Positions 1 through 10,043 of a stretch of 64,000 nt of DNA are shown here, piece after piece. The position numbers and the translations under genes were made by a program. The notes under the pieces were generated by a model. That model was not told the origin of the DNA. It worked only from the letters and a program-made list of their open reading frames with translations, and did not search any database. The stretch is from Coxiella endosymbiont of Amblyomma nuttalli (GTDB lineage: Bacteria > Pseudomonadota > Gammaproteobacteria > Coxiellales > Coxiellaceae): positions 434,001 to 498,000 of the forward strand of contig NZ_CP064834.1 in the NCBI RefSeq assembly GCF_018107685.1, read 5' to 3'. Every line of letters begins with the position of its first letter. Position 1 is the stretch's first letter.

Positions 1-879
1 TCTAAAAGGCATTTCCAAAACTAAGCAATAATACAATTATGAATTATGCACCTATTTTGATCGTGGTAATTGACTTAGATAATCGCAAATCATTCATCCA
101 ATTTTGAAAGTTTTTGTGGATTAGCACCGCATTTAATTTTCAATCTATTAAATAAACAAACAACATTTTCTATAACAACATTTCCGATAGAACCAGAATG
201 AATAAGTGTAACTGACTAGGACAGAAAAACACGATAAAGCTGTCGGTAGGTTAGTCCTTACAGGCTAACACGAGATATAAGTATTATACAAAATAGATGG
301 CGAATTTTTCTTTTAAAGATATCTTTTTTGAAATCACCTTGATTAATTTTTGTGCTTTATATGACGTGTCCACACTAATATTGTCGTCACTGAATGAAAT
401 TCAGTAGCAATCGAAGTTAATTAATTCTCAGAAACTGAGATTACCTATTGTAACGTAAAGGACAACCTATAATATACACAGGATGCGGAATATATGATTT
501 ACACTCTCTATTAATAAAATAATCTGTATTTTTCCGGAAAATGTTTTGAAGCCGATGCAAAGACAGCAATTTTTCAAGGATTTGCTTGTGATGTGGTGAC
601 ATCACCAGTCCTTGTCCATTAGGTATCAAATCAAAAAGGTGGGAGCTCGTAATAGCAAATGCTGAACAACTAATGGCGTTCATAACTTCCGTATAATCAA
701 TTAGTTGAAACACCCATTTCAAATGATATAAAATTAGTTGTTTCAATAATAGATTAAGTTTGTTTGGATAGCTGATTAATAGATTCAATTTTCAACGGGG
801 TAAGTACATTTTGATCTTATTTTGTAGCTCATCCTGTAGGCTAATTTCAAAACGATTATGATTCTTTAAGTAGTGATAT
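1..879. other. gene-poor left edge
   Basis: No gene that I can support. The longest open frame is on the minus strand at 441-788 (115 codons). It has no recognisable motif, no ribosome binding site, and a composition (many Leu, Ile, Tyr, Asn) like translated AT-rich spacer. It could be a gene relic or chance. The segment lies downstream of the minus-strand amidohydrolase gene that ends at 880. Confidence 0.4.
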
Positions 880-2235
880 TTACATTACACAATTGACAGT
901 TTCCAGTTCTGCAACTGCTTTGAAAGGTAATACTTTTTCAGTCCATTTTGAACTATCTTCAAGTATGCGCTTGATATCTAATTTTGTAAATTTACCTTCT
1001 CGTAAAAGTTGTTTACCTGCTACCCATACGTCACTCACTTGTAGTCGACTCATCGCATAAACCAAGTGCGACATGGGATTAAAGACGGGTTGTGTTAGAA
1101 AAGAACTTAAGTCCATCGCAATGATATCAGCAAATTTCCCAGCTTCCAATGAGCCGACTTTATCACCGAGTCCTAACGCTTTTGCCCCATTAAGCGTTGC
1201 CATTTTTATAACCTCTGCAGCAAGCAATTGAGTAGGATCAGTGTTCAGTATTTTTGCTACAAAGGCCGCCGTTCTCATTTCACCAAATAAATCTAGATCG
1301 TTATTACTGGCAGCACTATCGGTCCCAATCGCTACATTGATTCCGGCCTTTAATAATTGAACAACAGGAGCTATGCCGCTGGCAAGCTTTAAATTAGATT
1401 CAGGGCAGTGGACGACGTTTATCCGTTTATGATAGAGGAGCTCAATTTCTTCTGAAGTAAGTTGCGTCATGTGTACAGCGATTAATCGGTGTGATAATAA
1501 ACCAAGTTTGTGTAAACGTGTGAGCGGTCTTTTGCCGTATTCTTTTAGTCCTTGTGCGATTTCATCTCTTGTTTCATGGAGATGCATGTGAATGGGCAGG
1601 TCATATTGATCCGATAGTTTTTCAATTTGCATGAGTGCAGTGTCGCTAATTGTGTAAGGTGCGTGAGGTGCTAATGTCCAGGTAATTAGGGAGCGATGTT
1701 CTTTTTGCAATAAGGTTTTTTCTGCACAAGTTAAATAGGTTTTTTCATCTTTTGCCCATTTTGTAGGAACATTCATTATTAAAATACCTACACAGGCGCG
1801 AATACCAGATTTATGGGCCGTCTCAGCAATCGTATTGTGTAAGAAATAATGATCGTTAAAGCAGGTTGTTCCTCCACGTAACATTTCTGCAATAGCTAAT
1901 TGTGTACCGTCTCTTACAAATTTATTATTGATCAGTGTTCTTTCAGCGGGCCAAATATATTTTTGAAGCCAATGAAAAAGTTGAAGATCATCTGCTAATC
2001 CACGAAAGAGATTCATTGGTGTATGTGTATGTGCATTAATTAGGCCAGGCATTAAAACATGATTTTTCAGATTCAAATATTGTTCAGCATGATATTTTTC
2101 TTTAGCTTCATCTAAAGGAAGAAGAGCTACAATATATTCGCCGCGTATCGCTAATGTATGGGCTTCCAAAATTTTGTTTTCCGGAGCGATAGGTAAAATC
2201 CAACGTGCACTAATTAGTAAATCGATATTTTCCAT
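880..2235 (-). CDS. mtaD: amidohydrolase, probable 5'-methylthioadenosine/S-adenosylhomocysteine deaminase
   Basis: Cytosolic metal-dependent deaminase of the TRZ/ATZ amidohydrolase family, 451 residues, full length. The metal and substrate residues are visible: H69-T-H71 after the MPGLINAHTH strand, H191 in APHAPY, H218 and H220-E221 in HMHLHE, H255, and D306 in GTDSAASNND. Family knowledge: such enzymes deaminate methylthioadenosine or S-adenosylhomocysteine, purine salvage linked to SAM use; the closest relatives are also annotated as chlorohydrolases, so the exact substrate is inferred. It stands alone and is transcribed away from gyrA. In many gammaproteobacteria this gene neighbours ubiG and gyrA; I do not see ubiG here. 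Confidence 0.85.
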   Translation of the reverse strand: MENIDLLISARWILPIAPENKILEAHTLAIRGEYIVALLPLDEAKEKYHAEQYLNLKNHVLMPGLINAHTHTPMNLFRGLADDLQLFHWLQKYIWPAERTLINNKFVRDGTQLAIAEMLRGGTTCFNDHYFLHNTIAETAHKSGIRACVGILIMNVPTKWAKDEKTYLTCAEKTLLQKEHRSLITWTLAPHAPYTISDTALMQIEKLSDQYDLPIHMHLHETRDEIAQGLKEYGKRPLTRLHKLGLLSHRLIAVHMTQLTSEEIELLYHKRINVVHCPESNLKLASGIAPVVQLLKAGINVAIGTDSAASNNDLDLFGEMRTAAFVAKILNTDPTQLLAAEVIKMATLNGAKALGLGDKVGSLEAGKFADIIAMDLSSFLTQPVFNPMSHLVYAMSRLQVSDVWVAGKQLLREGKFTKLDIKRILEDSSKWTEKVLPFKAVAELETVNCVM

Positions 2236-3035
2236 TAAGGATACACTTCTTATTTTTGATACAAAGAAGGTATATTAACGGAAAAGATAGACATCAGTCT
2301 AATTGATAGGGATTATTTTACAAATAAGTTCATACCGCTAAAATTGTAGCACGAACTTCAATTTTTGGCAAACAATCTCTAAGTGATATACCTCAATAAT
2401 TAGGTTGAAAAAAAATATTTTGTTTTCTCAAAGATATATTCAGTAATTAGTTTAATGTTTTAACACCCATGATCTTGAAATATCAGTATTCATTGGGCAA
2501 CAGAAAAATATTTATGCCTAAAATAATCTACCTACTTACTCATATCACTAAATTCTTTAAGTTTATGGTGAGGAGCACCATCTAAATTGAAGTCCTATCA
2601 TCTCATTCCATTATCCAACTTTTGTATCCCTGAATTATGGCATTTGATAGAAGTAGTATCGGGGATTTTTTGAGCTTTGCCGAATCATCTAATTCAACAT
2701 AAGGATGTTTCAAAATATTTTTGTGGTTTGCGTTATATTGCTCTCTATAAGATCGATTCCACTCGATCCAATATATTTCGCAACATTTTAAGTTTTATCC
2801 CTCCTCTACTGCTTCTTGGAAAATAATGCATCTTTTTACTCCTTTGTTCTCTATGTTATCAAAAGAAGAGAGAGTAACCTTAGGTTGATTAGGGTTTTAA
2901 AATCAGTCTAGTGAATTAAGTGCACTTTAAGTCTATGTCTTTACTTATCAAGACTGTTTAGATGTGATACAATGCTTTTCATTTTGTTAAATTAGTAATC
3001 ATTTGTTTTCAAAGAAAAAATAGGTAGCATTCGCA
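2236..3035. other. divergent spacer between mtaD and gyrA
   Basis: About 800 bases with no credible gene. It must hold the divergent promoters for mtaD and gyrA. A small perfect hairpin (6-bp stem, 5-base loop AGGAG) lies at 2565-2581; its role is unknown. I looked for ubiG or gph relics, expected here in relatives, and recognised none. Confidence 0.5.
2945..2973 (+). promoter_or_regulatory. candidate sigma-70 promoter of gyrA
   Basis: TTATCA at 2945-2950 and TACAAT at 2968-2973 are separated by 17 bases, with an extended -10 TG at 2965-2966. A transcript starting near 2980 would have a leader of about 55 bases before the gyrA GTG. This is inferred from consensus only; in DNA this AT-rich chance matches are common. 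Confidence 0.4.
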
Positions 3036-5585
3036 GTGGACTTTGCACAAGAAATCGTACCAATCATGATTGAAGATGAGCTCAAGCGATCCTATCTTGA
3101 TTATGCGATGAGCGTCATTGTTGGTCGTGCGCTACCAGATATACGGGACGGCCTGAAACCGGTGCATCGTCGTGTACTATATGCGATGAGCGAATTGAGA
3201 AACGATTGGAATAAACCTTATAAAAAGTCTGCACGTATTGTAGGTGATGTGATCGGTAAATATCATCCTCACGGAGATATAGCGGTATACGACACGATTG
3301 TGCGGATGGCGCAACCTTTTAGCTTGCGTTACCTACTCGTGGATGGCCAAGGAAACTTTGGTTCGGTAGATGGTGACGCGCCGGCAGCTATGCGTTATAC
3401 TGAGATTCGTTTGTCTCGTTTTGCCAACGCTTTAATGGCGGATCTGGACAAAGATACTGTTGATTTTTCCCCAAATTATGATGAAACTGAGATGGCACCT
3501 TTGGTGCTACCCACCCGAATTCCTCACTTATTAGTTAATGGTTCTTCAGGAATTGCGGTAGGAATGGCTACTAATATTCCGCCACATAATTTAAGTGAAA
3601 TGATCAATGCGACATTGGCTTTAATTGATAATTCGAATTTAACTATTGAAGAATTGATGCGTTATATTCCAGGCCCTGATTTTCCTACAGCAGGAATAAT
3701 TAATGGTCGTAGTGGTATTATTCAAGCTTATAAAACAGGGCGCGGTCGCATTTGTATACGTGCGAAAGTTGAAATTGAAACTACGAAAAATGGACGTTCT
3801 TCAATTGTGGTGTACGAATTACCCTATCAGGTAAATAAAGCACGTTTATTGGAAAAAATCGGTGAATTGGTGCGAGAAAAGAAAATTGAAGGTATTGCGG
3901 GATTGCGCGATGAGTCCGATAAAAGTGGTATGCGAATGGTTATTGAGATTAGTCGTAGTGATAATGTCAAAGTGGTACTTAATAATTTATATGCGCAAAC
4001 ACAGCTACAAACTGTTTTTGGCATCAACATGGTAGCATTGGATAATGGTCAACCTCGTATATTGAATTTAAAACAATTGTTTGACGCTTTTTTAAAACAT
4101 AGACGTGAAGTCGTAACACGCCGTACTCTTTTTGAATTGCGTAATGCACGAGAAAGAGCGCATATTTTGGAAGGACTAGGAGTGGCACTTTCTAATATTG
4201 ATGAAGTTATCACACTGCTTAAACGGGCAAAAACGCCTGTTCTTGCAAAAGAAAATCTATTAACACAGATCTGGAAGCCAGGAGCTGTTGAAAAATTGTT
4301 GAAAAGGGTAGGTAGTAATCATACTTGTTCTGATAATTTAGCATCTGAATATGGATTGAAAAAAGAAGGTTATCGTTTATCTCCAGCACAGGGAGAAGCG
4401 ATTTTAGACTCACGATTGCATCGTTTGACCGGACTTGAAACTGAAAAAGTCCGAGAAGAATACATTAATATTATGGATCATATTAGCAAATTAATTTTAA
4501 TTATTTCTAATTCAGATCAACTGCATCATGTGATCCGTGATGAATTAGTGGAGGTGAAAAAGCAATTCGGTGATCAACGACGAACGACTATTATTGACAC
4601 ACAATACGAACCAACCAGTGAAGATCTAATTCCCGAAGAGCACATGGTGGTGACACTTTCTCATGAAGGTTATATTAAATCACAATCTTTAAGTAGTTAT
4701 CAAGCACAACGTCGAGGGGGTCGTGGTAAGTTAGCAGCGGCTGTGAAAGAACAAGATTTTGTGAAAAATATCTTAGTGGCGAATACGCATGATACGATTT
4801 TATGTTTTTCGACGCAAGGGAAGGTATATTGGCTCAAAGTGTATCAAGTTCCACAAGGTACTCGGACAGCCCGTGGTCGACCTATCGTTAATCTGCTCCC
4901 ATTAGAGAAAGATGAACACATTTCAGCGATTTTACCGATTCGCTACTACGATAGTTCGCATTATGTTTTTATGGCAACAGCACAAGGGTCGGTAAAAAAA
5001 GTTTCTTTATCAGAATTTTCCCATCCACGCATGCATGGTAAAATTGTTTTAGTGTTAAGTAAAGGGAATCGTTTGGTGGGTGCGGATATTACCGATGGTA
5101 AGCAAGAAGTGATGCTCATGACAGATGCTGGGAGAGCTATTCGTTTTCACGAAAAAGAGGTGCGTGAAATGGGTCGTTCAGCATGTGGTGTGCGAGGTAT
5201 TAAATTAAAACCAGAGCAAAATGTTATTGCATTGATTATTGTCAAACCAAACCGCAATATCTTGACAGCGACGATACATGGTTATGGACAACGCACGATA
5301 TTAGATGATTATCGGTTGACTAGTCGTGGTGGTCAGGGAGTTATTGCGATTCGTATTAATAATCGTAATGGAAAAGTCGTTTCAGCAACACAGGTGCTTA
5401 ATAATGATGATGTATTGCTTATTAGTGATAAAGGTACATTAGTTCGGACTCGTGCCAATGAAATTTCTCAAATGGGACGCAATACTCAAGGTGTGCGATT
5501 GATTCAGCTTACGAAAGATGAATCGTTAGTGGGTATGGAAACAATTTCCCCTGAATTAATAGGGGGGGGAGAAACAAGAAATTAA
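3036..5585 (+). CDS. gyrA: DNA gyrase subunit A
   Basis: GyrA, the breakage-reunion subunit of the type II topoisomerase that introduces negative supercoils, partner of GyrB. 849 residues, close to the usual 850-880. The start is GTG, preceded by TAGGTAG. The N-terminal part has the catalytic tyrosine Y121 in AAMRYTEIR and the HPHGD loop (77-81). The C-terminal DNA-wrapping domain has the GyrA box QRRGGRG near residue 565. Odd: the residue after HPHGD is Ile82 (ATA) where E. coli has Ser83, the main quinolone-resistance position. The last codons contain a run of eight G at 5562-5569. The serC coding sequence follows within about 45 bases, so the two are probably co-transcribed. Confidence 0.97.
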   Translation: MDFAQEIVPIMIEDELKRSYLDYAMSVIVGRALPDIRDGLKPVHRRVLYAMSELRNDWNKPYKKSARIVGDVIGKYHPHGDIAVYDTIVRMAQPFSLRYLLVDGQGNFGSVDGDAPAAMRYTEIRLSRFANALMADLDKDTVDFSPNYDETEMAPLVLPTRIPHLLVNGSSGIAVGMATNIPPHNLSEMINATLALIDNSNLTIEELMRYIPGPDFPTAGIINGRSGIIQAYKTGRGRICIRAKVEIETTKNGRSSIVVYELPYQVNKARLLEKIGELVREKKIEGIAGLRDESDKSGMRMVIEISRSDNVKVVLNNLYAQTQLQTVFGINMVALDNGQPRILNLKQLFDAFLKHRREVVTRRTLFELRNARERAHILEGLGVALSNIDEVITLLKRAKTPVLAKENLLTQIWKPGAVEKLLKRVGSNHTCSDNLASEYGLKKEGYRLSPAQGEAILDSRLHRLTGLETEKVREEYINIMDHISKLILIISNSDQLHHVIRDELVEVKKQFGDQRRTTIIDTQYEPTSEDLIPEEHMVVTLSHEGYIKSQSLSSYQAQRRGGRGKLAAAVKEQDFVKNILVANTHDTILCFSTQGKVYWLKVYQVPQGTRTARGRPIVNLLPLEKDEHISAILPIRYYDSSHYVFMATAQGSVKKVSLSEFSHPRMHGKIVLVLSKGNRLVGADITDGKQEVMLMTDAGRAIRFHEKEVREMGRSACGVRGIKLKPEQNVIALIIVKPNRNILTATIHGYGQRTILDDYRLTSRGGQGVIAIRINNRNGKVVSATQVLNNDDVLLISDKGTLVRTRANEISQMGRNTQGVRLIQLTKDESLVGMETISPELIGGGETRN

Positions 5586-5628
5586 TAAATTAATTCATTC
5601 CAAATACAAGGGATCTATCAAGGAATCT

Positions 5629-6711
5629 GTATCTCGTATCTATAACTTTTCAGCTGGACCAGCCATGTTGCCGGAAGAAGTGCTTTTTGTGGCACGTAAT
5701 GAACTATTGAGTTGGCATAGCACCGGCATATCGATTATGGAAGTATCGCATCGAAGCGAAGAATTTAAGCAAGTTGTTGAAGAAAGTCAACATGATATTC
5801 GAAATTTATTAGCGATTCCTGAAAATTATCAAGTTCTATTTTTACAAGGGGGTGCTCGGCTACAATTTTCAATGGTGCCCATGAATTTATTAGAAACTCA
5901 TAAAAAAGCGGTTTACATTGCTTCAGGAGTCTGGTCAGAACTTGCTATTGAAGAAGCAAAAATTTATTGTGATGTATATTTAGCCGCGGATGCTAAAAAT
6001 CTTTGTTATACAGGAATTCCTGATCAAGCTGAGTGGGATCTCCCTGATAACGCTGACTATTTTTATTATGTAGATAATGAAACGGTCAATGGTATAGAAT
6101 TTCATTGTATTCCTGACACAAGTTTACCTTTGATTTGTGACATGTCGTCTAATTTGCTCTCACGATCTTCCGATGTATCGCGCTATGGTTTAGTTTTTGC
6201 CTGCGCACAAAAAAATCTGGGTCTAGCGGGGTTAACTCTTGTTATTGTTCGTGAGGATTTATTAGGACGAAAACCGTTACCATTGACGCCTAGTTATTTG
6301 CGTTATTCATTACATGCAAAAAATTACTCTCTTTTAAACACACCACCGACATTTGCCTGGTACATGTCGGGACTTGTTTTTAAATGGCTAAAAGAGCAAG
6401 GGGGTATAGAAGTAATAGAGAAACAAAATAAACGAAAGGCGGACAAATTATATGCTGCGATCGATAAAAGTGACTTTTATCATAATACGATTGATCCTCG
6501 ATATCGCTCACGAATGAATATCATTTTCACTTTAGTTGATGAAAATCTTAATGAACTTTTCTTAAAAGAAGCAGCGAAGCATGGATTAGTTAATCTAAAG
6601 GGACATCGATTATTAGGTGGAATGAGAGCAAGTATTTATAACGCCATGCCTGAAAAAGGTATTGATGCATTAACAGCTTTTATGCGAAAGTTTGAAAAAC
6701 AATACGGTTAA
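5629..6711 (+). CDS. serC: phosphoserine aminotransferase (start codon apparently lost)
   Basis: PLP enzyme of serine synthesis (3-phosphohydroxypyruvate to phosphoserine), also used in pyridoxine synthesis. The conserved N-terminus [12 protein letters not shown] is encoded from 5632, but the codon in the initiator position, 5629-5631, is GTA, not a start. A good Shine-Dalgarno AAGGA sits at 5620-5624. The first normal ATG in frame is 5665, which would remove this conserved strand. Counted from 5629 the protein has 360 residues, the family's normal size. The PLP lysine lies in [10 protein letters not shown] (K183 counted from 5665). The frame stays open upstream to 5563, inside the gyrA tail. 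Translation might begin at a rare ATC (5617), at ATG 5665, or by read-through from gyrA. Confidence 0.88.
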   Translation, partial: VSRIYNFSAGPAMLPEEVLFVARNELLSWHSTGISIMEVSHRSEEFKQVVEESQHDIRNLLAIPENYQVLFLQGGARLQFSMVPMNLLETHKKAVYIASGVWSELAIEEAKIYCDVYLAADAKNLCYTGIPDQAEWDLPDNADYFYYVDNETVNGIEFHCIPDTSLPLICDMSSNLLSRSSDVSRYGLVFACAQKNLGLAGLTLVIVREDLLGRKPLPLTPSYLRYSLHAKNYSLLNTPPTFAWYMSGLVFKWLKEQGGIEVIEKQNKRKADKLYAAIDKSDFYHNTIDPRYRSRMNIIFTLVDENLNELFLKEAAKHGLVNLKGHRLLGGMRASIYNAMPEKGIDALTAFMRKFEKQYG

Positions 6712-6718
6712 AAATAAG

Positions 6719-8026
6719 ATGGATTATCAAATTACTCCGTCAAAAAACTTAAATGGGGAAATTCATATTCCTGGAGATAAATCTATTTCACATCGGGCAG
6801 TAATGTTAGCCGCTATTGCGCAAGGTCGAACACAAGTAAATGGTTTTTTAATGGGAGTAGACAATTTAGCCACTATTAATGCTTTTCAACAGATGGGCGT
6901 TCTGATTGAAATTATTAGTGATAAAAATATTTTGTTGATTGATGGAGTTGGTATAAATGGTTTAAGGGCACCACCTGATGTCTTATATTGCGGTAATTCA
7001 GGAACAACTATTCGATTATTGACAGGTTTATTAGCAGGGCAATCTTTTAATACGATGTTGACCGGCGATCAGTCATTACAGCATCGTCCTATGGGACGGA
7101 TTCTTGATCCCTTAATTCAGATGGGAGCAAAAATTGATTCTACTGAAAATTTTCCGCCTTTGAGAGTTTATGGACATCAAAATTTAGTGGGGATTCGTTA
7201 TCAGCTTTCTATCGCAAGCGCTCAGATTAAATCATCCTTATTATTAGCGGGTTTATATGCGAAGGGAGAAACCTGTATTAAAGAGTTAGCTTCTTCTCGT
7301 GACCATACCGAGCGATTATTAAAGCATTTTCGTTATCCTATTCGAATAGAAAATAATTCAGTTTGTATATCTGGAGGTGGTACGTTAAAAGCGAATGTAG
7401 TTTCTATCCCTGGTGACATCTCTTCGGCTGCTTTTTTTATTGTTGCGGCAACGATTACAGCTGGTTCAGTCATTTTATTACGGGAAGTAGGAATTAATTT
7501 CACCCGATTGGGTGTAATTAATTTATTAAAAATGATGGGTGCGGATATTGAGATTATAAATCGTAATGAAAAGAATGGTGAACCTATCGGAGATATCACT
7601 GTACGTTACGCTAAGTTAAGAGGTATTGAAATTCCACAAGAACAAATTCCACTTGCCATTGACGAATTACCTGTTTTATTAATTGCAGCCGCTGCAGCCA
7701 AGGGTCAAACGGTATTACGTGGTGCTAAAGAGCTGCGTATGAAAGAGACAGATCGTATTGCAGCCATGACAGATGGACTCCAAAGAATAGGTATTCAGGT
7801 AAAACCCTTACCAGATGGTATGATTCTCACAGGAGGAACTTTAATGGGTGGTGAAATTGATAGCTATCAAGATCATCGTATAGCAATGGCATTTGCAATT
7901 GCAGGTGCAATAGCGAAAAATCCTACAAAAATTCGACATTGCGATAATGTGGGAACTTCTTTTCCTAATTTTACTGAATTAGCAAATGATATTGGAATGA
8001 ATATTAAGGCAATAGTTACAGAATAG
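6719..8026 (+). CDS. aroA: 3-phosphoshikimate 1-carboxyvinyltransferase (EPSP synthase)
   Basis: Sixth step of the shikimate pathway, leading to chorismate. 435 residues from the ATG at 6719. An upstream in-frame ATG at 6692 overlaps serC and adds nine lysine/asparagine-rich residues; I prefer 6719 because the Coxiella enzyme begins MDYQ. Signature residues: GDKSISHR at 19-26, CGNSGTTIR near 91-99, SRDHTERLL, the catalytic Asp in [12 protein letters not shown], and KETDR. The gene starts seven bases after the serC stop, so it belongs to the gyrA-serC-aroA run. All motifs are intact, so chorismate-derived products are probably still made. Confidence 0.96.
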   Translation: MDYQITPSKNLNGEIHIPGDKSISHRAVMLAAIAQGRTQVNGFLMGVDNLATINAFQQMGVLIEIISDKNILLIDGVGINGLRAPPDVLYCGNSGTTIRLLTGLLAGQSFNTMLTGDQSLQHRPMGRILDPLIQMGAKIDSTENFPPLRVYGHQNLVGIRYQLSIASAQIKSSLLLAGLYAKGETCIKELASSRDHTERLLKHFRYPIRIENNSVCISGGGTLKANVVSIPGDISSAAFFIVAATITAGSVILLREVGINFTRLGVINLLKMMGADIEIINRNEKNGEPIGDITVRYAKLRGIEIPQEQIPLAIDELPVLLIAAAAAKGQTVLRGAKELRMKETDRIAAMTDGLQRIGIQVKPLPDGMILTGGTLMGGEIDSYQDHRIAMAFAIAGAIAKNPTKIRHCDNVGTSFPNFTELANDIGMNIKAIVTE

Positions 8027-9144
8027 CTGCCATAGCTTTTAAACACTCAAGTTTAATCTGTATTTTTTGTCAAAATGTGATTAAAACCTTACACAAAAGG
8101 TAGCGTATGGAATCAGTATCTGATGAGATTAAATCCATCTCAATGATACTTCGATAGGCCTAGGAATTGTTAATTCAGGTTTGCCTGAGTTGTTCAGGAG
8201 AAGAGTAAAAAAGAAAGTAGTGCTTGCCCTCTTTAGATGATTACAAAGAGATTAGCCTTAAACATGAGAATTTATTCAAAAAGAAATTGGGCACAGACTT
8301 TCTGAAAATAGATACTTATAGTAAGATTACTAGATACAAATATGAGATATTTATTCAGTATTTCTAAATGCGTTACAAAGCATGAAGAATGTCTAAAATA
8401 AAAAATAGTGAGTTTCAGTAAGAGGCTGTTATAAGCGCAGGTTGTAATAGGCTCAGAAAGAAAAAACAAAAAAGAACAAGAGTATGCTTTGATATATGGC
8501 AAATGCTCTGTGCCGCAATTTCTTTTTGTTTATTAATGGATTATACATTGAAAACAACACCTTATCGATTACTGGTGAAGTTAAAAATTTAGTAATTTAA
8601 ATTAAAGCACATTTTAAAACAATGCCCATAATAAACAATGCCCATAATAATGCCCATAATAAGGTGTACGATTTTTTAGCAATAATTTACTGACAGAAAA
8701 AGAAATCTTTAGGTTTACTATTTTTCATTAATGTTTTTTATTAATGCTCATTTCATACTTTTATAGGTAATAGTTAGGTTTATTAAATGCAAATAAACAC
8801 AGTTCGCAATAATCAGTATATCTATATAGTAAAAAATATATTATTGAAAAATTAACATTCTTTTAAAATCTAAAAAAAGAAGATGTTAAAAGTGAAATCG
8901 TTTCTCATGTTTTAGCAAAACTTACTTTCCTGTCTTTAAGAAGTAAGTGAAATTCATAAAGTGTACAAAATTGTAGACGTTTCTGTGAAAATTCTTGGAA
9001 AATTCCTGATGATTAGATCAGCTACAGGATGCGATTAGTAATGAACATAATTAAAGATCACTGATTATTGCTTACAGTTATTTTGATTAATTATGTGATT
9101 GGTTGTAAAATGTGCAGAATATGTCAAGATCAGCTTTCCGTTAG
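8027..9144. other. 1.1-kb spacer between aroA and cmk
   Basis: No gene recognised. In most gammaproteobacteria aroA and cmk are adjacent, so this is either an expanded spacer or a fully eroded insertion. A minus-strand frame at 8272-8502 (76 codons, rich in Phe, Ser and Leu) has no family look. A small triple repeat at 8621-8661 is listed separately. Confidence 0.5.
8621..8661. repeat. three copies of AATGCCCATAATA
   Basis: The 13-mer AATGCCCATAATA occurs at 8621-8633, 8637-8649 and 8649-8661, the last two overlapping by one base. It is an intergenic array without coding sense, one of many short near-tandem duplications in the spacers of this window. Confidence 0.85.
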
Positions 9145-9972
9145 ATGATGCGGGGATTTACTAAAGAGAAATATTATCATGAAATAGCAACACATTTAAC
9201 AAATTTAAGCGTAGGGAGTAATTTCATCTCAGGTAAACAAGAGGTCTTTGCGGAAAGCAGCGAGAAACAGGCACCTGTTATTACTGTCGATGGACTTTCT
9301 GGATCGGGTAAAGGGACAATCGCATGGATGGTAGCTCAGGCATTAGGGTGGTATGTGTTGGATAGTGGAATTATTTATCGGGTGATTGCATGGGCTTTGC
9401 TTTACTATAATGTTTCTTTATCCAACGTAGAGGCTGTGGCTTTTCTTTTAAAACGAGTGCAGGTAATGATTGCAAGTTATCAACCAAATAAACAGCCGAA
9501 AGTTCGATTAAAAGTCAGTTGTGATGGACATGATATTACTCAGGCCATTCGTTCTAAAGAATGCGGTATTATGGCTTCTAGGGCTTCAACACTTCCCCTG
9601 GTGCGAAGTGCCATGCTTCAGTATCAGCGTAATTTTCGACGTCAGCCCGGACTGGTGGCGGATGGGCGTGATATGGGAACAGTCGTTTTTCCAGACGCAT
9701 CTCTCAAATTTTTTTTTAACGCAGACCTTGCCGTGAGGGCCTATCGACGCTGTAAGCAGTTGCAAGATCAAGGGATTAATGTTAGGCTGCGCGACATCCA
9801 GGAGGATTTAGAAGAGCGTGATCGTCGTGATATTAGTCGATCCATTGCTCCAACAAAACCTGCAAATCATGCAGTGGTGATTGATGTTACTAACCTGAGC
9901 CTCGATGAAGTCTTTGCGTTAGTCATGAGATGTGTCAAGCAGCAACTCTTGGATAAAGGGGCCTTACTTTAA
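9145..9972 (+). CDS. cmk: cytidylate kinase
   Basis: Phosphorylates CMP and dCMP. The P-loop GLSGSGKGT is at 50-58, where the family usually has GPSGSGKGT. Further kinase signatures are VLDSGIIYR, VADGRDMGTVVFPDA, AVRAYRRCKQL and the lid region EDLEERDRRDISRSIAP. The frame gives 275 residues against about 225-230 in relatives: there are roughly 42 residues before the normal start APVITVDG, with no good motif. No ATG, GTG or TTG lies between the start at 9145/9148 and the P-loop, so either the extension is real or a start codon near 9270 has been lost, as in serC. rpsA follows 71 bases downstream, the conserved order. Confidence 0.93.
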   Translation: MMRGFTKEKYYHEIATHLTNLSVGSNFISGKQEVFAESSEKQAPVITVDGLSGSGKGTIAWMVAQALGWYVLDSGIIYRVIAWALLYYNVSLSNVEAVAFLLKRVQVMIASYQPNKQPKVRLKVSCDGHDITQAIRSKECGIMASRASTLPLVRSAMLQYQRNFRRQPGLVADGRDMGTVVFPDASLKFFFNADLAVRAYRRCKQLQDQGINVRLRDIQEDLEERDRRDISRSIAPTKPANHAVVIDVTNLSLDEVFALVMRCVKQQLLDKGALL

Positions 9973-9989
9973 ACCTATGGGTAAGAAAA

Positions 9990-10027
9990 TTGACTATTAA
10001 TTGATTGACTATTAATTGACTATTAAT
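9990..10027. repeat. triple TTGACTATTAAT repeat in the rpsA leader
   Basis: TTGACTATTAAT begins at 9990, 10005 and 10016, the copies separated by 15 and 11 bases. The array ends 16 bases before the rpsA ATG, so it occupies the untranslated leader between cmk and rpsA. The unit contains TTGAC (-35-like) and TATTAAT (-10-like), but the spacings inside the array do not form a standard promoter. Confidence 0.8.
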
Positions 10028-10043
10028 CATTAAGTTAACATAC

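Noticed and set aside
441-788. 115-codon minus-strand open frame as a gene
   Set aside because: No motif, no ribosome binding site, spacer-like composition; kept only as a remark in the edge region.
8272-8502. Minus-strand frame between aroA and cmk
   Set aside because: No family resemblance and no start signal; composition matches translated spacer.
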